DNA from: an uncultured Pseudomonadota bacterium
GTDB taxonomy: Bacteria > Myxococcota_A > UBA796 > CAJQPC01
Assembly (NCBI GenBank): GCA_937915955.1
Contig: CALGIB010000576.1
Location: 1 to 12,464, forward strand
DNA: 12,464 bases
Direction: 5' to 3'
Position 1 is the stretch's first letter. Every line of letters starts with the position of its first letter. The notes below the pieces were generated by a model. That model ran no database searches. It was not told the origin of the DNA and saw only the letters and a list, made by a program, of their open reading frames with translations. Below are positions 1-7,408 of the stretch, in pieces. Position numbers and translations under genes: made by a program.

Positions 1-1096
1 CGATGACCTGTCCACCGCGGACGCCGCCGCCGATGAGCATCGCCGAGGTGTAGGTCCAGTGGGCGCGCCCGCCGCCGGTGAGCTTGGGGTGGCGCCCCAT
101 CTCGCTGAACACGACGATGGTGACCTCGTCGCTCAGGGGGGCCCCCGAGGGGCTGGTCCGACCGTCCAGATCCGCCATGATCTGGTTGAGGTAGGCGAAC
201 AGCTCCTCGTAGTGCTTCACCTGCAGGCTGTTGTTCGAGTGCGTGTCCCAGGTCCAGGAGCACCAGCCGTCGTCCTGGGTCAGGCCGCAGCGGGACATGC
301 CGGCCTCAAAGGCGTTCAGCAAGGCGGCCGCGTCCTCGGCGATGTCGCGCCGGCAGCCGGCGTCGTCGGGCACCAGGTCCACCTCGGACCCCATCGACTC
401 GAGCAGATCGAGGTTCGACAGCGCGGAGTCGTAGCCCTGGCCCATTCGCAGGCGTCCGTCGCGAGCGTCCCGGTTGAAGCGCTCGATGTTGGAGCGCAGC
501 AGGGCGTCCTCGAGCGAGCTGGCCGAGCTGCTCGGGAGGCTCACGAACAGGTCGGATTCGTCCAGCGCGCGGCCGTCCATCAGGGCGCTGAGCTGGCCCG
601 CCTCGCCCGTGCGCACCACGCTGGCGAGGTGCTCGCCCGCGAAGGCGGGGCCCGTCAGCACCAGGTGGGGGACCGGGTAGTCCGCCTCGCCTTGGGAGGC
701 GATCGTGACGGCCCAGTCCTCGGCCTCGCCGCTGCCTCCGGTGAACAGCAGCTTCTGGCAGCGCTCGTGCGTGATGCTGCGCACCTCGACGCCGTTGATC
801 ACGCAGGTCCGGTCGCCGTAGCTCTCGAAGAAGCTCCGCACGCTGGGGCGCTCCGCGTGATCGACGAAGCGCACGCCGCCAGCGGTCGCCTCGGTCGCGT
901 CGGTCTCGGTGTCCACCGCGCTGTTGTCCTGCATCGGGGTGAACACCATCGTGGTGTCCCAGCCGCCATAGGCGTAGATGAACAGGAACTTCTGCTCGCC
1001 GAGGCTTGGCCCGGCGCGGCCAGCGCGGGGGCTGAGCAGGGCGCCGGGCAGGAGCAAGGCCGGGGCCATGCCCAGGAGCTGTCGTCGGGTCGGCAT
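1..1096 (-). CDS. Tat-exported DUF1501 protein, cassette 1 (3' end cut by window)
   Basis: Third gene of cassette 1 and last visible gene of the minus-strand operon. The N-terminus has a Tat-type signal (TRRQLL at residues 3-8, then a hydrophobic stretch to about residue 28), so export in folded form is expected. DUF1501 landmarks are visible: GGWD (44-47), WDTH with D284, SEMGR with E332, the HW histidine H346, and the start of GGGVRGGQVI at the window edge. DUF1501 belongs to the alkaline phosphatase/sulfatase-like superfamily; activity and substrate are mostly unknown. 365 residues are present; by comparison with the two complete paralogues about 55 C-terminal residues are missing. The ATG start shares its A with the TGA stop of the upstream cytochrome-like gene (TGATG), indicating translational coupling. 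The family call is firm; the enzymatic role is not known. Confidence 0.85.
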   Translation of the reverse strand, partial: MPTRRQLLGMAPALLLPGALLSPRAGRAGPSLGEQKFLFIYAYGGWDTTMVFTPMQDNSAVDTETDATEATAGGVRFVDHAERPSVRSFFESYGDRTCVINGVEVRSITHERCQKLLFTGGSGEAEDWAVTIASQGEADYPVPHLVLTGPAFAGEHLASVVRTGEAGQLSALMDGRALDESDLFVSLPSSSASSLEDALLRSNIERFNRDARDGRLRMGQGYDSALSNLDLLESMGSEVDLVPDDAGCRRDIAEDAAALLNAFEAGMSRCGLTQDDGWCSWTWDTHSNNSLQVKHYEELFAYLNQIMADLDGRTSPSGAPLSDEVTIVVFSEMGRHPKLTGGGRAHWTYTSAMLIGGGVRGGQVI

Positions 1097-2709
1097 CAGT
1101 AGCCCACGAAGCGCGGATCGCGCAGCAAGGCCGAGAGCAGCAGCTTCCAGGCCTCGGCGGGCCCCTCGCTGCTCTCGAGCTGTGTCCAGATCTCTTGGAC
1201 CTCGCTCAGCTCCTCGTCGCTGGGGAGCTCGGCGAAGAGCCGCAGGTAGACCTGGGCCAGGTCCTCGTCCCAGGCCGGATCGCCCGGCCGATCGGTGAGC
1301 TCGACCTGAAGCAGCAGGCGACGCGCGCCGCCGTCGACCAGCTCACGATCGACGGTGTGCGCGGCCGCCGCCTGGGCGAGCCGCTCGACGAAGATGGCCC
1401 AGGTGAGCCCGGGGTCCTGCTGGGGGCGCGTGACCGCCCAGCCGTCCACCCCGCCCGCCAGGACGCGGTAGCCGGGGTCGTCGTTGGCCAGCTGCTCGAA
1501 GCCCTGCCAGGTCCAGAGGAAGCCCGTCAGCTCCTCGACCGAGGTGGAGAGCTGATCGGGAGACTGCATGCGCCAGGTGCGCTCGCGCTGGAGGTCCTCC
1601 TCGGTGGCCGCGGGGCCCAGGGCGCCGGCCCGGTACTCCTCGGTGTCGGTGACCCGGACCAGCAGCTCGCGGTAGAGCAGCCCGTCTACGAGGAAGCCCC
1701 GCCGCAGCTCGTCGATCGTCCGGAAGTCGCGCGTGCCCACCGGCCGGCGCCAGAGCGCCTCGGCGGCGGACTGGGCCGCGCACCGGTAGAACCGGCTGTC
1801 GTTGGCGATGGCGGCGCCGAGCTCGACCAGGCCCTCGATCGGCTGGCCGTAATAGCCGGGCTGGACGCCCAGGTAGACGGGGCCCAGCTGCTCGCGCTCG
1901 GGGTGGTAGGAGGACAGCTCGTCCGGGTTGTAGCCGATGACCGTCCAGAAGCCGAAGAGGCTGGCGGCGAGGGGCTCGATCGTGGCGTGGCACGCCACGC
2001 AGCCCGGCACGGTCGAGATGGCCTCCGCCGTGCCGTCCTCCTCGTCGAGCTGGATGGCGCCGTCCAGGCTCACCGGGCGCGAGAGGAGGTCCTGGCAGAG
2101 CAGCAGGCGGGCGATGGCCGCCGCGCGGGACCGGTTCATGTTGGAGCTGTTGGTCGTGTAGCGCCACCACAGCCCGTTGGTGGCCAGGACGCCCACGGCG
2201 GGCCGGCCGTCGTCGTAGTGGACCTCGCGCCAGCCCTGGGAGCCCGCTGGGTAGTCCAGCTCCCAGATCTGCCCCAGCAGCGGGTTGGCCATGCTGTGGT
2301 CGGCCGTGACGATGTCCGTCCAGGGGCGGTCGTCGTAGGCGATCCGAGCCATCAGCCGCAGGGGCTCCTCGCCCACGGAGCGCTCGAGCTCGAACTCGAG
2401 GTCGCCGGGCAGGTGGTAGTCCGGCGCGCCGACCTGGAACTCGTCCAGCCGGGTGTGCCAGCGCTCGGCGAAGAAGCTGACCAGGCGATCCTCCAGGCGC
2501 GGATCGTCCAGGAACTCCCGCCTCAGCTCGTCCAGGGCTTCGGGGTCCTGCTCCAGGCGCTCGAGCTCGTCGAGGGTGGGGGTGACCCCGCGGAGGTCCA
2601 AGCTCATGCGCCGCAGCAGCAGCGCCTCGGGCAGGGACTCGTAGCGGGCGCCAGGGGCCTCGGAGTCGCCCACGGTGGCGGTGGTGCAGGCCAGCAGAGT
2701 CCAGATCAT
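1096..2709 (-). CDS. DUF1549/planctomycete-cytochrome-like lipoprotein with one CxxCH, cassette 1
   Basis: A 537-aa protein starting at an ATG that overlaps the preceding stop (ATGA). The N-terminus reads MIWTLLAC, a lipobox-like sequence with cysteine at residue 8, very short for a lipoprotein signal. RRMSLDLRG (33-41) resembles the N-terminus of DUF1549 proteins. Other blocks shared with the two paralogues are VGEEPLRLMA, GLWWRYTT (from 179), CVACH (237-241; a c-type haem motif) followed by PLAASLFGFW, a LWRRPV block, and a C-terminus ending LLRDPRFVGY. One haem attached in the periplasm is expected if cytochrome c maturation is present. In Planctomycetes, DUF1549/DUF1553 proteins are commonly encoded beside DUF1501, as here. 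Function is unknown. An in-frame extension far upstream (to about 3192) lies inside the preceding gene and is rejected. It is closer to the cassette 2 copy than to the cassette 3 copy. Confidence 0.75.
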   Translation of the reverse strand: MIWTLLACTTATVGDSEAPGARYESLPEALLLRRMSLDLRGVTPTLDELERLEQDPEALDELRREFLDDPRLEDRLVSFFAERWHTRLDEFQVGAPDYHLPGDLEFELERSVGEEPLRLMARIAYDDRPWTDIVTADHSMANPLLGQIWELDYPAGSQGWREVHYDDGRPAVGVLATNGLWWRYTTNSSNMNRSRAAAIARLLLCQDLLSRPVSLDGAIQLDEEDGTAEAISTVPGCVACHATIEPLAASLFGFWTVIGYNPDELSSYHPEREQLGPVYLGVQPGYYGQPIEGLVELGAAIANDSRFYRCAAQSAAEALWRRPVGTRDFRTIDELRRGFLVDGLLYRELLVRVTDTEEYRAGALGPAATEEDLQRERTWRMQSPDQLSTSVEELTGFLWTWQGFEQLANDDPGYRVLAGGVDGWAVTRPQQDPGLTWAIFVERLAQAAAAHTVDRELVDGGARRLLLQVELTDRPGDPAWDEDLAQVYLRLFAELPSDEELSEVQEIWTQLESSEGPAEAWKLLLSALLRDPRFVGY

Positions 2710-3560
2710 CGGGGCCGCCACTTGTCGAGCGTGACCTTGCCCCAGGCGCTCAGGTCCAGGCAGAGCTCGCCCAGATCCTGGTCGCCGGAGGTGAGCTGGC
2801 CGCAGGTGGCGCACTGGCCTTCGAGGTCCCAGTCGACCCAGTAGCCCTGGGGGTCGCGGACGCGGAGGCGGCCATGGGGCAGGGCGGGGCAGGCATCGAA
2901 GGTGCTGAAGCCGAAGTCGTCCAGGTGCAGGGCGCCGCCGTTGTAGCTCACGCCGCCCTGGACGGTGATGTCCTCGAGGCCGCTGCCCATGCTGGTGCCC
3001 TCGGCCAGGTAGGCCAGGGAGGCGGGCGTGCCCAGCCAGTCGACCCGCGTGGGATCGCTCCAGGAGCCGGAGCCCTCGCTCGTCCAGGCCCAGCCGCCGT
3101 CCAGCCGCTCGACCCAGATGTCCAGCTGTCCCGCCCCGTAGTAGCGGGTGCCGTCCGGGTAGAGCACCTCGAACTCGGCGCCGTGACGCCACCAGGTCGC
3201 CACACCGGACTCCGGATCGGACTGCTCGTCGAAGGTCCAGCCGATGCCGGTGTAGGTGTACCCGGTGTCCGCCGTGCAGCCGAGCAGGTTGTCCTGCCCC
3301 AGGGTCGCCGGGCCCGCGCCGGGGCAGTCCTCGTCACCCCTGGACAGCAGCGCGAGGAAGTGGTCGCCGATCTCTCGAGGGTTGGGGGAGCCCAGCGCCG
3401 TCATCGCGATCAGCGCCGCCTCGACGTCGTCGGCGGTCCAGGCGGTGCCCTCGCGCTCGGCCTCGTAGCGCATGGCGGCGGTGTCTTCGGGCCGCCCGGC
3501 CTGCGTGGAGTCCTCCGCGGGGGTCGGTGACGCCGTGCAGGCCAGCATCAACAGGGTCAC
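2706..3560 (-). CDS. Cysteine-rich putative lipoprotein of unknown family, cassette 1
   Basis: A 284-aa protein; I do not recognise a family. The GTG start overlaps the stop of the upstream DUF1501 gene (GTGA), linking cassettes 1 and 2 in one operon. The N-terminus MTLLMLAC has a lipobox-like end with cysteine at residue 8, then a Ser/Thr/Asp-rich linker. A block near 41-71 (AWTADDVEAAL, then PNPREIGDHFLALL) recurs in cassette 2, and more weakly in cassette 3. Six further cysteines match the paralogues in order: C79, C95, C224, C250, C253 and C267, with C250-A-T-C253-G as a CxxCG motif. The middle is rich in aromatic, Gly and Asp residues and looks beta-rich. A VRDPQGYWVDWDL stretch precedes the CxxCG and recurs in cassette 3. 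In an exported protein these cysteines more likely form disulfides than bind zinc, but that is an inference. Confidence 0.75.
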   Translation of the reverse strand: MTLLMLACTASPTPAEDSTQAGRPEDTAAMRYEAEREGTAWTADDVEAALIAMTALGSPNPREIGDHFLALLSRGDEDCPGAGPATLGQDNLLGCTADTGYTYTGIGWTFDEQSDPESGVATWWRHGAEFEVLYPDGTRYYGAGQLDIWVERLDGGWAWTSEGSGSWSDPTRVDWLGTPASLAYLAEGTSMGSGLEDITVQGGVSYNGGALHLDDFGFSTFDACPALPHGRLRVRDPQGYWVDWDLEGQCATCGQLTSGDQDLGELCLDLSAWGKVTLDKWRPR

Positions 3561-4819
3561 TCCAACGCTCCCAGCAGCGGCTGCTCGCCGCGGGGGAGGT
3601 AGTCGCCGGGATCGAGGTCGGCCATGGCGAGGAGGGTGGCCCCCAGGTGACCGGGCTGCAAGGTCGTCCCCTGGGCATCCAGCTCACCGGTGGCCGTGTC
3701 CAGCGGCATGCCGCCTAGCGAGTCGTCGAAGCCGCCGATGACCTGGCCCCCGCGGGTGTTGCCCCCGACCAGCATGGCGCTGGTCCAGGTCCAGTGGTCG
3801 CGGCCGCTGCTGGCGTTGAACTGGGGGTGCCGGCCCATCTCCGAGAGCAGCACGATGTTGACGCGCTCGGACAGCGGCGCGCCGTCGGTGTCCTGGCGCG
3901 TGGACAGGTCCGCCATCGCCTCGTTGAGGTAGGCGAACAGCTGCTCGAAGTGGATGCCCTGCTGGGCGTTGTTGGTGTGCGTGTCCCAGCCCGTCTCGCA
4001 CCAGCCCAGGGTCTCCGTGATCGCGCACCGGGCCAGCCCCGCCTCGAAGGCGTCGAAGGCCACCATCATGTCGCTGGCGAGATCCCGGTTGCAGCCGTCC
4101 CAGGTCGGCTCCAGGCGCACGGACTCTCCCGAGAGCGCGCGCGCGTTGGCGATGCCCTCCTCGTAGAGCGAGGCGAAGCGCTGATGCTGCCCCGGGGGCG
4201 AGCTGGCGGCGAAGGCGCCGAGGCGGGACTCGAGGAAGCTGCGCTGAGCGTCCCGGCTGAGCTCGGAGGGGAGCTGGACGATCTGGTCGCTGAGGTCCAG
4301 CGCCGTGCCGTCCAGCAGGGATCCCAGCTGCCCGCTCTGGCCCGCGCGCACGACCTTCGAGGCGTTGGTGGCGGTGAACGCCGGCCCGGACAGGACCAGG
4401 TGGGGCAGGCGGTAGTCGGTCAGGGTGTTGGCCGCGAGCATCACCGGCCAGCCGTCGGCGGCCTCGCCCGAGCCGCCCGTGAACAGGATGCGGCGGCAGC
4501 GCTCGTGCGTGATCGAGCGCACCTCGATGCCGTTGATCACGCAGGCCCGGTCGCCCCAGAGCTCCATGAACTCTCGCACCGAGGGGCGCTGCTCGTGGTC
4601 CACGAAGGAGATGCCGTTGATCTCGGCGGCGACCGCGGCCTCCTCCATGTCGATCAAGGGCGCGTCGAACTTCGGCGCGAACAGCGAGAGCACGTCCCAG
4701 CCGCCCCGCACGTACACGAACAGGAAGCGCTGCTCGGGCGTCCCGGCCGCGCGGGCCAGCCCCGAGGGCAGCAGCAGCCCGGCGGGGAGGAGAGCCAGCA
4801 GCTGTCGTCGGGTCAGCAT
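3557..4819 (-). CDS. Tat-exported DUF1501 protein, cassette 2
   Basis: A complete 420-aa DUF1501 protein. The N-terminus MLTRRQLLALLPAG is a twin-arginine signal with hydrophobic region to about residue 22 and an ARAAG-type cleavage region near 22-26. Family landmarks: GGWD (39-42), WDTH with D279, SEMGR with E327, H342 in the DHW motif, and GGQVIGGFD afterwards. The region after ACVING carries ITHERC, where many DUF1501 proteins have a His/Ser-rich H-S-R-S-H-type segment. Cysteine-bearing motifs ACVING, HERC, LARC and GWC are shared with cassette 1. The ATG overlaps the upstream stop by one base (TGATG), and its own stop overlaps the next GTG (GTGA). The protein probably acts in the periplasm or at the cell surface with the two lipoproteins encoded just upstream. 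The reaction is unknown. Confidence 0.88.
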   Translation of the reverse strand: MLTRRQLLALLPAGLLLPSGLARAAGTPEQRFLFVYVRGGWDVLSLFAPKFDAPLIDMEEAAVAAEINGISFVDHEQRPSVREFMELWGDRACVINGIEVRSITHERCRRILFTGGSGEAADGWPVMLAANTLTDYRLPHLVLSGPAFTATNASKVVRAGQSGQLGSLLDGTALDLSDQIVQLPSELSRDAQRSFLESRLGAFAASSPPGQHQRFASLYEEGIANARALSGESVRLEPTWDGCNRDLASDMMVAFDAFEAGLARCAITETLGWCETGWDTHTNNAQQGIHFEQLFAYLNEAMADLSTRQDTDGAPLSERVNIVLLSEMGRHPQFNASSGRDHWTWTSAMLVGGNTRGGQVIGGFDDSLGGMPLDTATGELDAQGTTLQPGHLGATLLAMADLDPGDYLPRGEQPLLGALE

Positions 4820-6438
4820 CAGTAGCCTACGAACGCGGGGTCGCGGAGCAGCGCGGAGACCACGGCCTTCCAGGCCTCGGCTGGGCCCTCGTCGGCCTCG
4901 ACCTCGAGCCAGAGGTCCTGGACTGCGGACTGCCAGGCCTCGTCGGCGCGCGTGGCGTAGAGGCGACGGTGCAGCTGCTCGAGCTCGGCGGTGAACTCGG
5001 CGTCTCCGGGCTGGTGCGCGAGGTCGACGTTGAGGAACAGCCGCGGCGCGCCCCCGCCCACCAGCTCGCTCTCGACCGCGTAGTCGGCGGCCGCCTGGGA
5101 GGCGCGCTCGACCACCAGGGTCCAGGTCAGGCCTGGGTCGCGCTGGGGGCGCGTGACCTGGTAGCCGTCGACGCCCCCGAGCAGGATCCGGTGCCCGATC
5201 TTGTCGTTGGCGAGCTGATCGAAGCCGTGGCTGGTCCAGCTGAAGCCCGTCAGCTCCAGCAGCGACGAGGCGAACTGGTCGGGGCTGAGCAGGCGCAGCG
5301 TGGGCTCCCGGTCCAGATCCTCCTCGGTGGCGTGGTCGGCCAGAGCGCCGGCTCGGTACTCGGCGGTGTCGGTGACGGCGCGGAGCAGACCCCGGTAGGC
5401 CAGCTCGCCCTGGATGAAGTCCTGGCGCAGCTCCTCGATGCTGGCGAAGTCCTCGGCCTCGACCTCCCGGTGCCAGAGCATCGCGGCGGCGCTCTCGGCG
5501 GCGCAGCGGTAGAAGCGGGGGTCGTTGGCGATGGCCACGCCCAGGTCGCTCAGGCCGGACAGGGGTTGGCCGAAGTAGGCCGGCTCTGCCTCCAGATAGG
5601 CGACGCCCAGGGACTCGCGCTCGGGGTGGTAGGTGGCGGACTCGAGCGCGTTGTACTCGACGGTCGTCCAGAAGCCGAAGAGGCTGCTGGCCAGCGGCTC
5701 GATGCTGCTGTGGCAGGCCACGCAGGAGGGCGCGTTCTTGATGGCCTGGGCGGTGCCGTCTTCGTCCTCGAGGGACACGCTGCCCTCCAGGCTGACCGGC
5801 CTGCTCAGCATGTCCTGGCAGAGGAGCAGCCGCACCAGGGTGGCCGCCCGCGCGCGGTTCATGTTCGAGGCGTTGGTCGTATAGCGCCACCACAGGCCGT
5901 TGCTGGCCAGCACCCCCACCGGCGGGCGCAGGTCGGTCCAGGTCACCGTCTGCCAGCCCTGCTCGCCCTCGGGGTAGTCAACCGGCCAGACCTGCCCGAG
6001 CAGCGGCGTGGCGCGGGTCTTGTCGGTGGTCACGATCGCCGGCCAGGGCTGGTCGGTGACGGCCACCCAGGCCATCAGCCGCAGGGGCTCCTCGCCGACG
6101 TCGCGGGCGAAGGCGAACTCGAGGTCCTGGGGCAGGTCGTAGTCGCCGTAGACCACCTGGAACTCGTCGATCCGCGTGTGCCAGCGGTCGGCGAACATGG
6201 CCACGAGGCGGTCCTCGAGCAGCGGATCGTCCAGGTAGCTGTCGCGCAGCCCGTCGAGCTGACCAGGGTCGGCCTCGAGCGCGTCCAGGTCCTCGAGGTC
6301 GGGCGGGACACCACGCAGATCCAGGCTCATGCGGCGCAGCAGCAGCTCGTCGGAGAGGGGGACGTGGAGCGCCTCGGGGGGAGCGCTGCTGGAGTCGGTG
6401 GCGGGCCCGTCCGCGCAGGCCAGGGCGAGGAGGATCAC
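4819..6438 (-). CDS. DUF1549/planctomycete-cytochrome-like lipoprotein with one CxxCH, cassette 2
   Basis: A 539-aa paralogue of the cassette 1 protein. The GTG start overlaps the upstream stop (GTGA), and no alternative in-frame start lies close upstream. The N-terminus MILLALAC ends in a lipobox-like cysteine at residue 8. RRMSLDLRGVPP follows, as in DUF1549 proteins, then FADRWHTRIDEF, VGEEPLRLMA, GLWWRYTT, and CVACH (239-243) with PLASSLFGFW. Next come a YHPERESLG block, LWHREV (where cassette 1 has LWRRPV), DTAEYRAGA, and the C-terminus LLRDPAFVGY. In a 39-residue window beginning at GLWWRY it matches the cassette 1 copy at 32 positions, while cassette 1 and cassette 3 match at 23. This suggests cassettes 1 and 2 are the more recent duplicates. 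Only one haem motif is visible; the distal haem ligand cannot be assigned. Confidence 0.76.
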   Translation of the reverse strand: MILLALACADGPATDSSSAPPEALHVPLSDELLLRRMSLDLRGVPPDLEDLDALEADPGQLDGLRDSYLDDPLLEDRLVAMFADRWHTRIDEFQVVYGDYDLPQDLEFAFARDVGEEPLRLMAWVAVTDQPWPAIVTTDKTRATPLLGQVWPVDYPEGEQGWQTVTWTDLRPPVGVLASNGLWWRYTTNASNMNRARAATLVRLLLCQDMLSRPVSLEGSVSLEDEDGTAQAIKNAPSCVACHSSIEPLASSLFGFWTTVEYNALESATYHPERESLGVAYLEAEPAYFGQPLSGLSDLGVAIANDPRFYRCAAESAAAMLWHREVEAEDFASIEELRQDFIQGELAYRGLLRAVTDTAEYRAGALADHATEEDLDREPTLRLLSPDQFASSLLELTGFSWTSHGFDQLANDKIGHRILLGGVDGYQVTRPQRDPGLTWTLVVERASQAAADYAVESELVGGGAPRLFLNVDLAHQPGDAEFTAELEQLHRRLYATRADEAWQSAVQDLWLEVEADEGPAEAWKAVVSALLRDPAFVGY

Positions 6439-7313
6439 GGTCCGTCCTCCAGCCCGGTGTCCATCACCTCGGGCTCGAGCCCCGGCACCAGGAGCATGGC
6501 CGCGGCCGCCCAGGTGTCCAGCGCCGGGCAGATCGAGCCGAGCTCTTCGCCGCCCTGGAGGGAGGTCGGACCGCAGCCGTCGCAGCCGGCCTGCCAGTCG
6601 TACCAGTGGCCGTCGTCGCCCTGGATGCTCAGGGTGCCCTCGATCCGACAGTCCGGATCGGTGCTGAAGCGGACGTCGTCGAAGTAGACCGCTCTGCCCG
6701 TGGTGACCCCGCCGTCCAGCGTGAGCTCCCCGACCTCGGCGTCCCGCCGGCCCAGTCCGAGCAGGAGCCAGCTCAGGCCGCTGCGGAACCAGCCCATGTT
6801 CGAGCCGGCGTCGATCCAGCTGCCGCGGAGCTTCAGATCGATCTCGGCGAGCCCGGTGCCGACGGTGGCCGATGAGACGAGGCCGCCGCCGGACTCGAAG
6901 CTGGTGCCGTCGGGCCGGGTCAGCTTGTAGTCACCCACGTGGGTCCAGCTCTGCTGACGGGCGCCGTCCACCGAGCTCGACCGCTCCTGGTAGATCGAGA
7001 TGCCGGAGAACGTGTAGCCGCTCTCCGTGGTGCACTTCAGGGAGCCGAAGTTCTCGCCGCCCGAGGGGCAGGTCCCGTCGTCCTGGGTCATGAAGTCCAG
7101 GAAGCTCCGCCGGATCGACTCGGGGTTCGCGAAGCCGAGGGTGGCGTTGAGCTCCAGCGCCGCCTGGATGTCCTGGGCGTCCCAGGCGGCCACAGCGTCG
7201 TCCGCGGACCACGCGGGCGCGGCGAGGTCCAGCGCGGTGTCCCGGCTGCTGGCCGTGGGGGTGCCCTTGGGATCCGTGGTTGGCGAGCAGGCGAGGATCA
7301 GGGGGATGAGCAC
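6435..7313 (-). CDS. Cysteine-rich putative lipoprotein of unknown family, cassette 2
   Basis: First gene of the minus-strand operon, 292 aa. I place the start at the GTG at 7313. This yields a short N-terminus (LIPLILAC, cysteine 9) like the other five lipoproteins here, and the GTG lies 6 nt after a TATACT hexamer, as expected for a leaderless transcript. A longer in-frame TTG start at 7394 would give an Arg-containing leader but would place the -10 element inside the gene, and it has no ribosome site. The protein shares the family pattern: a WDAQDIQAAL...LGFANPESI block, then cysteines 82, 94, 222, 244, 247 and 262, with C244-D-G-C247-G as the CxxCG motif. It has a distinctive hydrophobic patch, GLSWLLLGLG, near the middle, absent from the cassette 1 copy. 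No family recognised. The 3' end overlaps the cytochrome-like gene by GTGA. Confidence 0.76.
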   Translation of the reverse strand: MLIPLILACSPTTDPKGTPTASSRDTALDLAAPAWSADDAVAAWDAQDIQAALELNATLGFANPESIRRSFLDFMTQDDGTCPSGGENFGSLKCTTESGYTFSGISIYQERSSSVDGARQQSWTHVGDYKLTRPDGTSFESGGGLVSSATVGTGLAEIDLKLRGSWIDAGSNMGWFRSGLSWLLLGLGRRDAEVGELTLDGGVTTGRAVYFDDVRFSTDPDCRIEGTLSIQGDDGHWYDWQAGCDGCGPTSLQGGEELGSICPALDTWAAAAMLLVPGLEPEVMDTGLEDGP

Positions 7314-7319
7314 CGGGGC

Positions 7320-7325
7320 AGTATA
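7320..7325 (-). promoter_or_regulatory. -10 element of the six-gene minus-strand operon, probably leaderless
   Basis: Read on the minus strand this is TATACT, five of six matches to TATAAT, in an otherwise GC-rich region. Exactly 6 nt (GCCCCG) separate it from the GTG start at 7313, so transcription would begin on or next to the start codon. No purine-rich ribosome site precedes the GTG. A clear -35 is not visible at 16-18 bp spacing. Confidence 0.6.
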
Positions 7326-7360
7326 TTCGCCCGTGAGGGGGCCGAGCAGGCGCGTCCGGT

Positions 7361-7372
7361 CGCCGCGCGGCG
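7361..7372. promoter_or_regulatory. 12-bp perfect palindrome in the divergent promoter region, possible operator
   Basis: CGCCGCGCGGCG is its own reverse complement and ends one base before the plus-strand -35-like TTGGCG. A dimeric regulator bound here could affect the plus-strand promoter and perhaps the minus-strand one. In DNA this rich in G and C such palindromes also arise by chance, so confidence is low. Confidence 0.25.
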
Positions 7373-7373
7373 G

Positions 7374-7402
7374 TTGGCGGCTCGCTGACCCCAAGGTAGG
7401 CT
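7374..7402 (+). promoter_or_regulatory. Promoter of the cassette 3 operon, probably leaderless
   Basis: TTGGCG at 7374-7379 (four of six matches to TTGACA) is followed by a 17-bp spacer and TAGGCT at 7397-7402 (TAnnnT). Exactly 6 nt (GCTGCG) separate the -10 from the GTG at 7409. The same geometry occurs at the divergent promoter on the other strand. No Shine-Dalgarno sequence precedes the GTG, which supports a leaderless message. Confidence 0.55.
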
Positions 7403-7408
7403 GCTGCG

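Noticed and set aside
1195..2844. Long plus-strand open frame (549 codons) opposite the cassette 1 cytochrome-like gene; similar ones at 59-1102, 3794-4825 and 4969-6687
   Set aside because: These antisense frames are open because the sense genes use G/C-ending codons. Their translations are Val/Ala/Gly/Leu/Gln-rich without recognisable motifs, whereas the minus strand encodes conserved paralogous proteins.
2710..3192. N-terminal extension of the cassette 1 cytochrome-like protein (698 aa form)
   Set aside because: The extension lies within the small lipoprotein gene in another frame, is Arg/Gly/Pro-rich and is absent from the paralogues. The ATG at 2709 gives the conserved lipobox-like start and the ATGA overlap.
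4820..5893. Upstream extension of the cassette 2 DUF1501 frame
   Set aside because: It is a low-complexity Arg/Pro/Ala frame inside the cytochrome-like gene. The Tat signal beginning at 4819 marks the real start.
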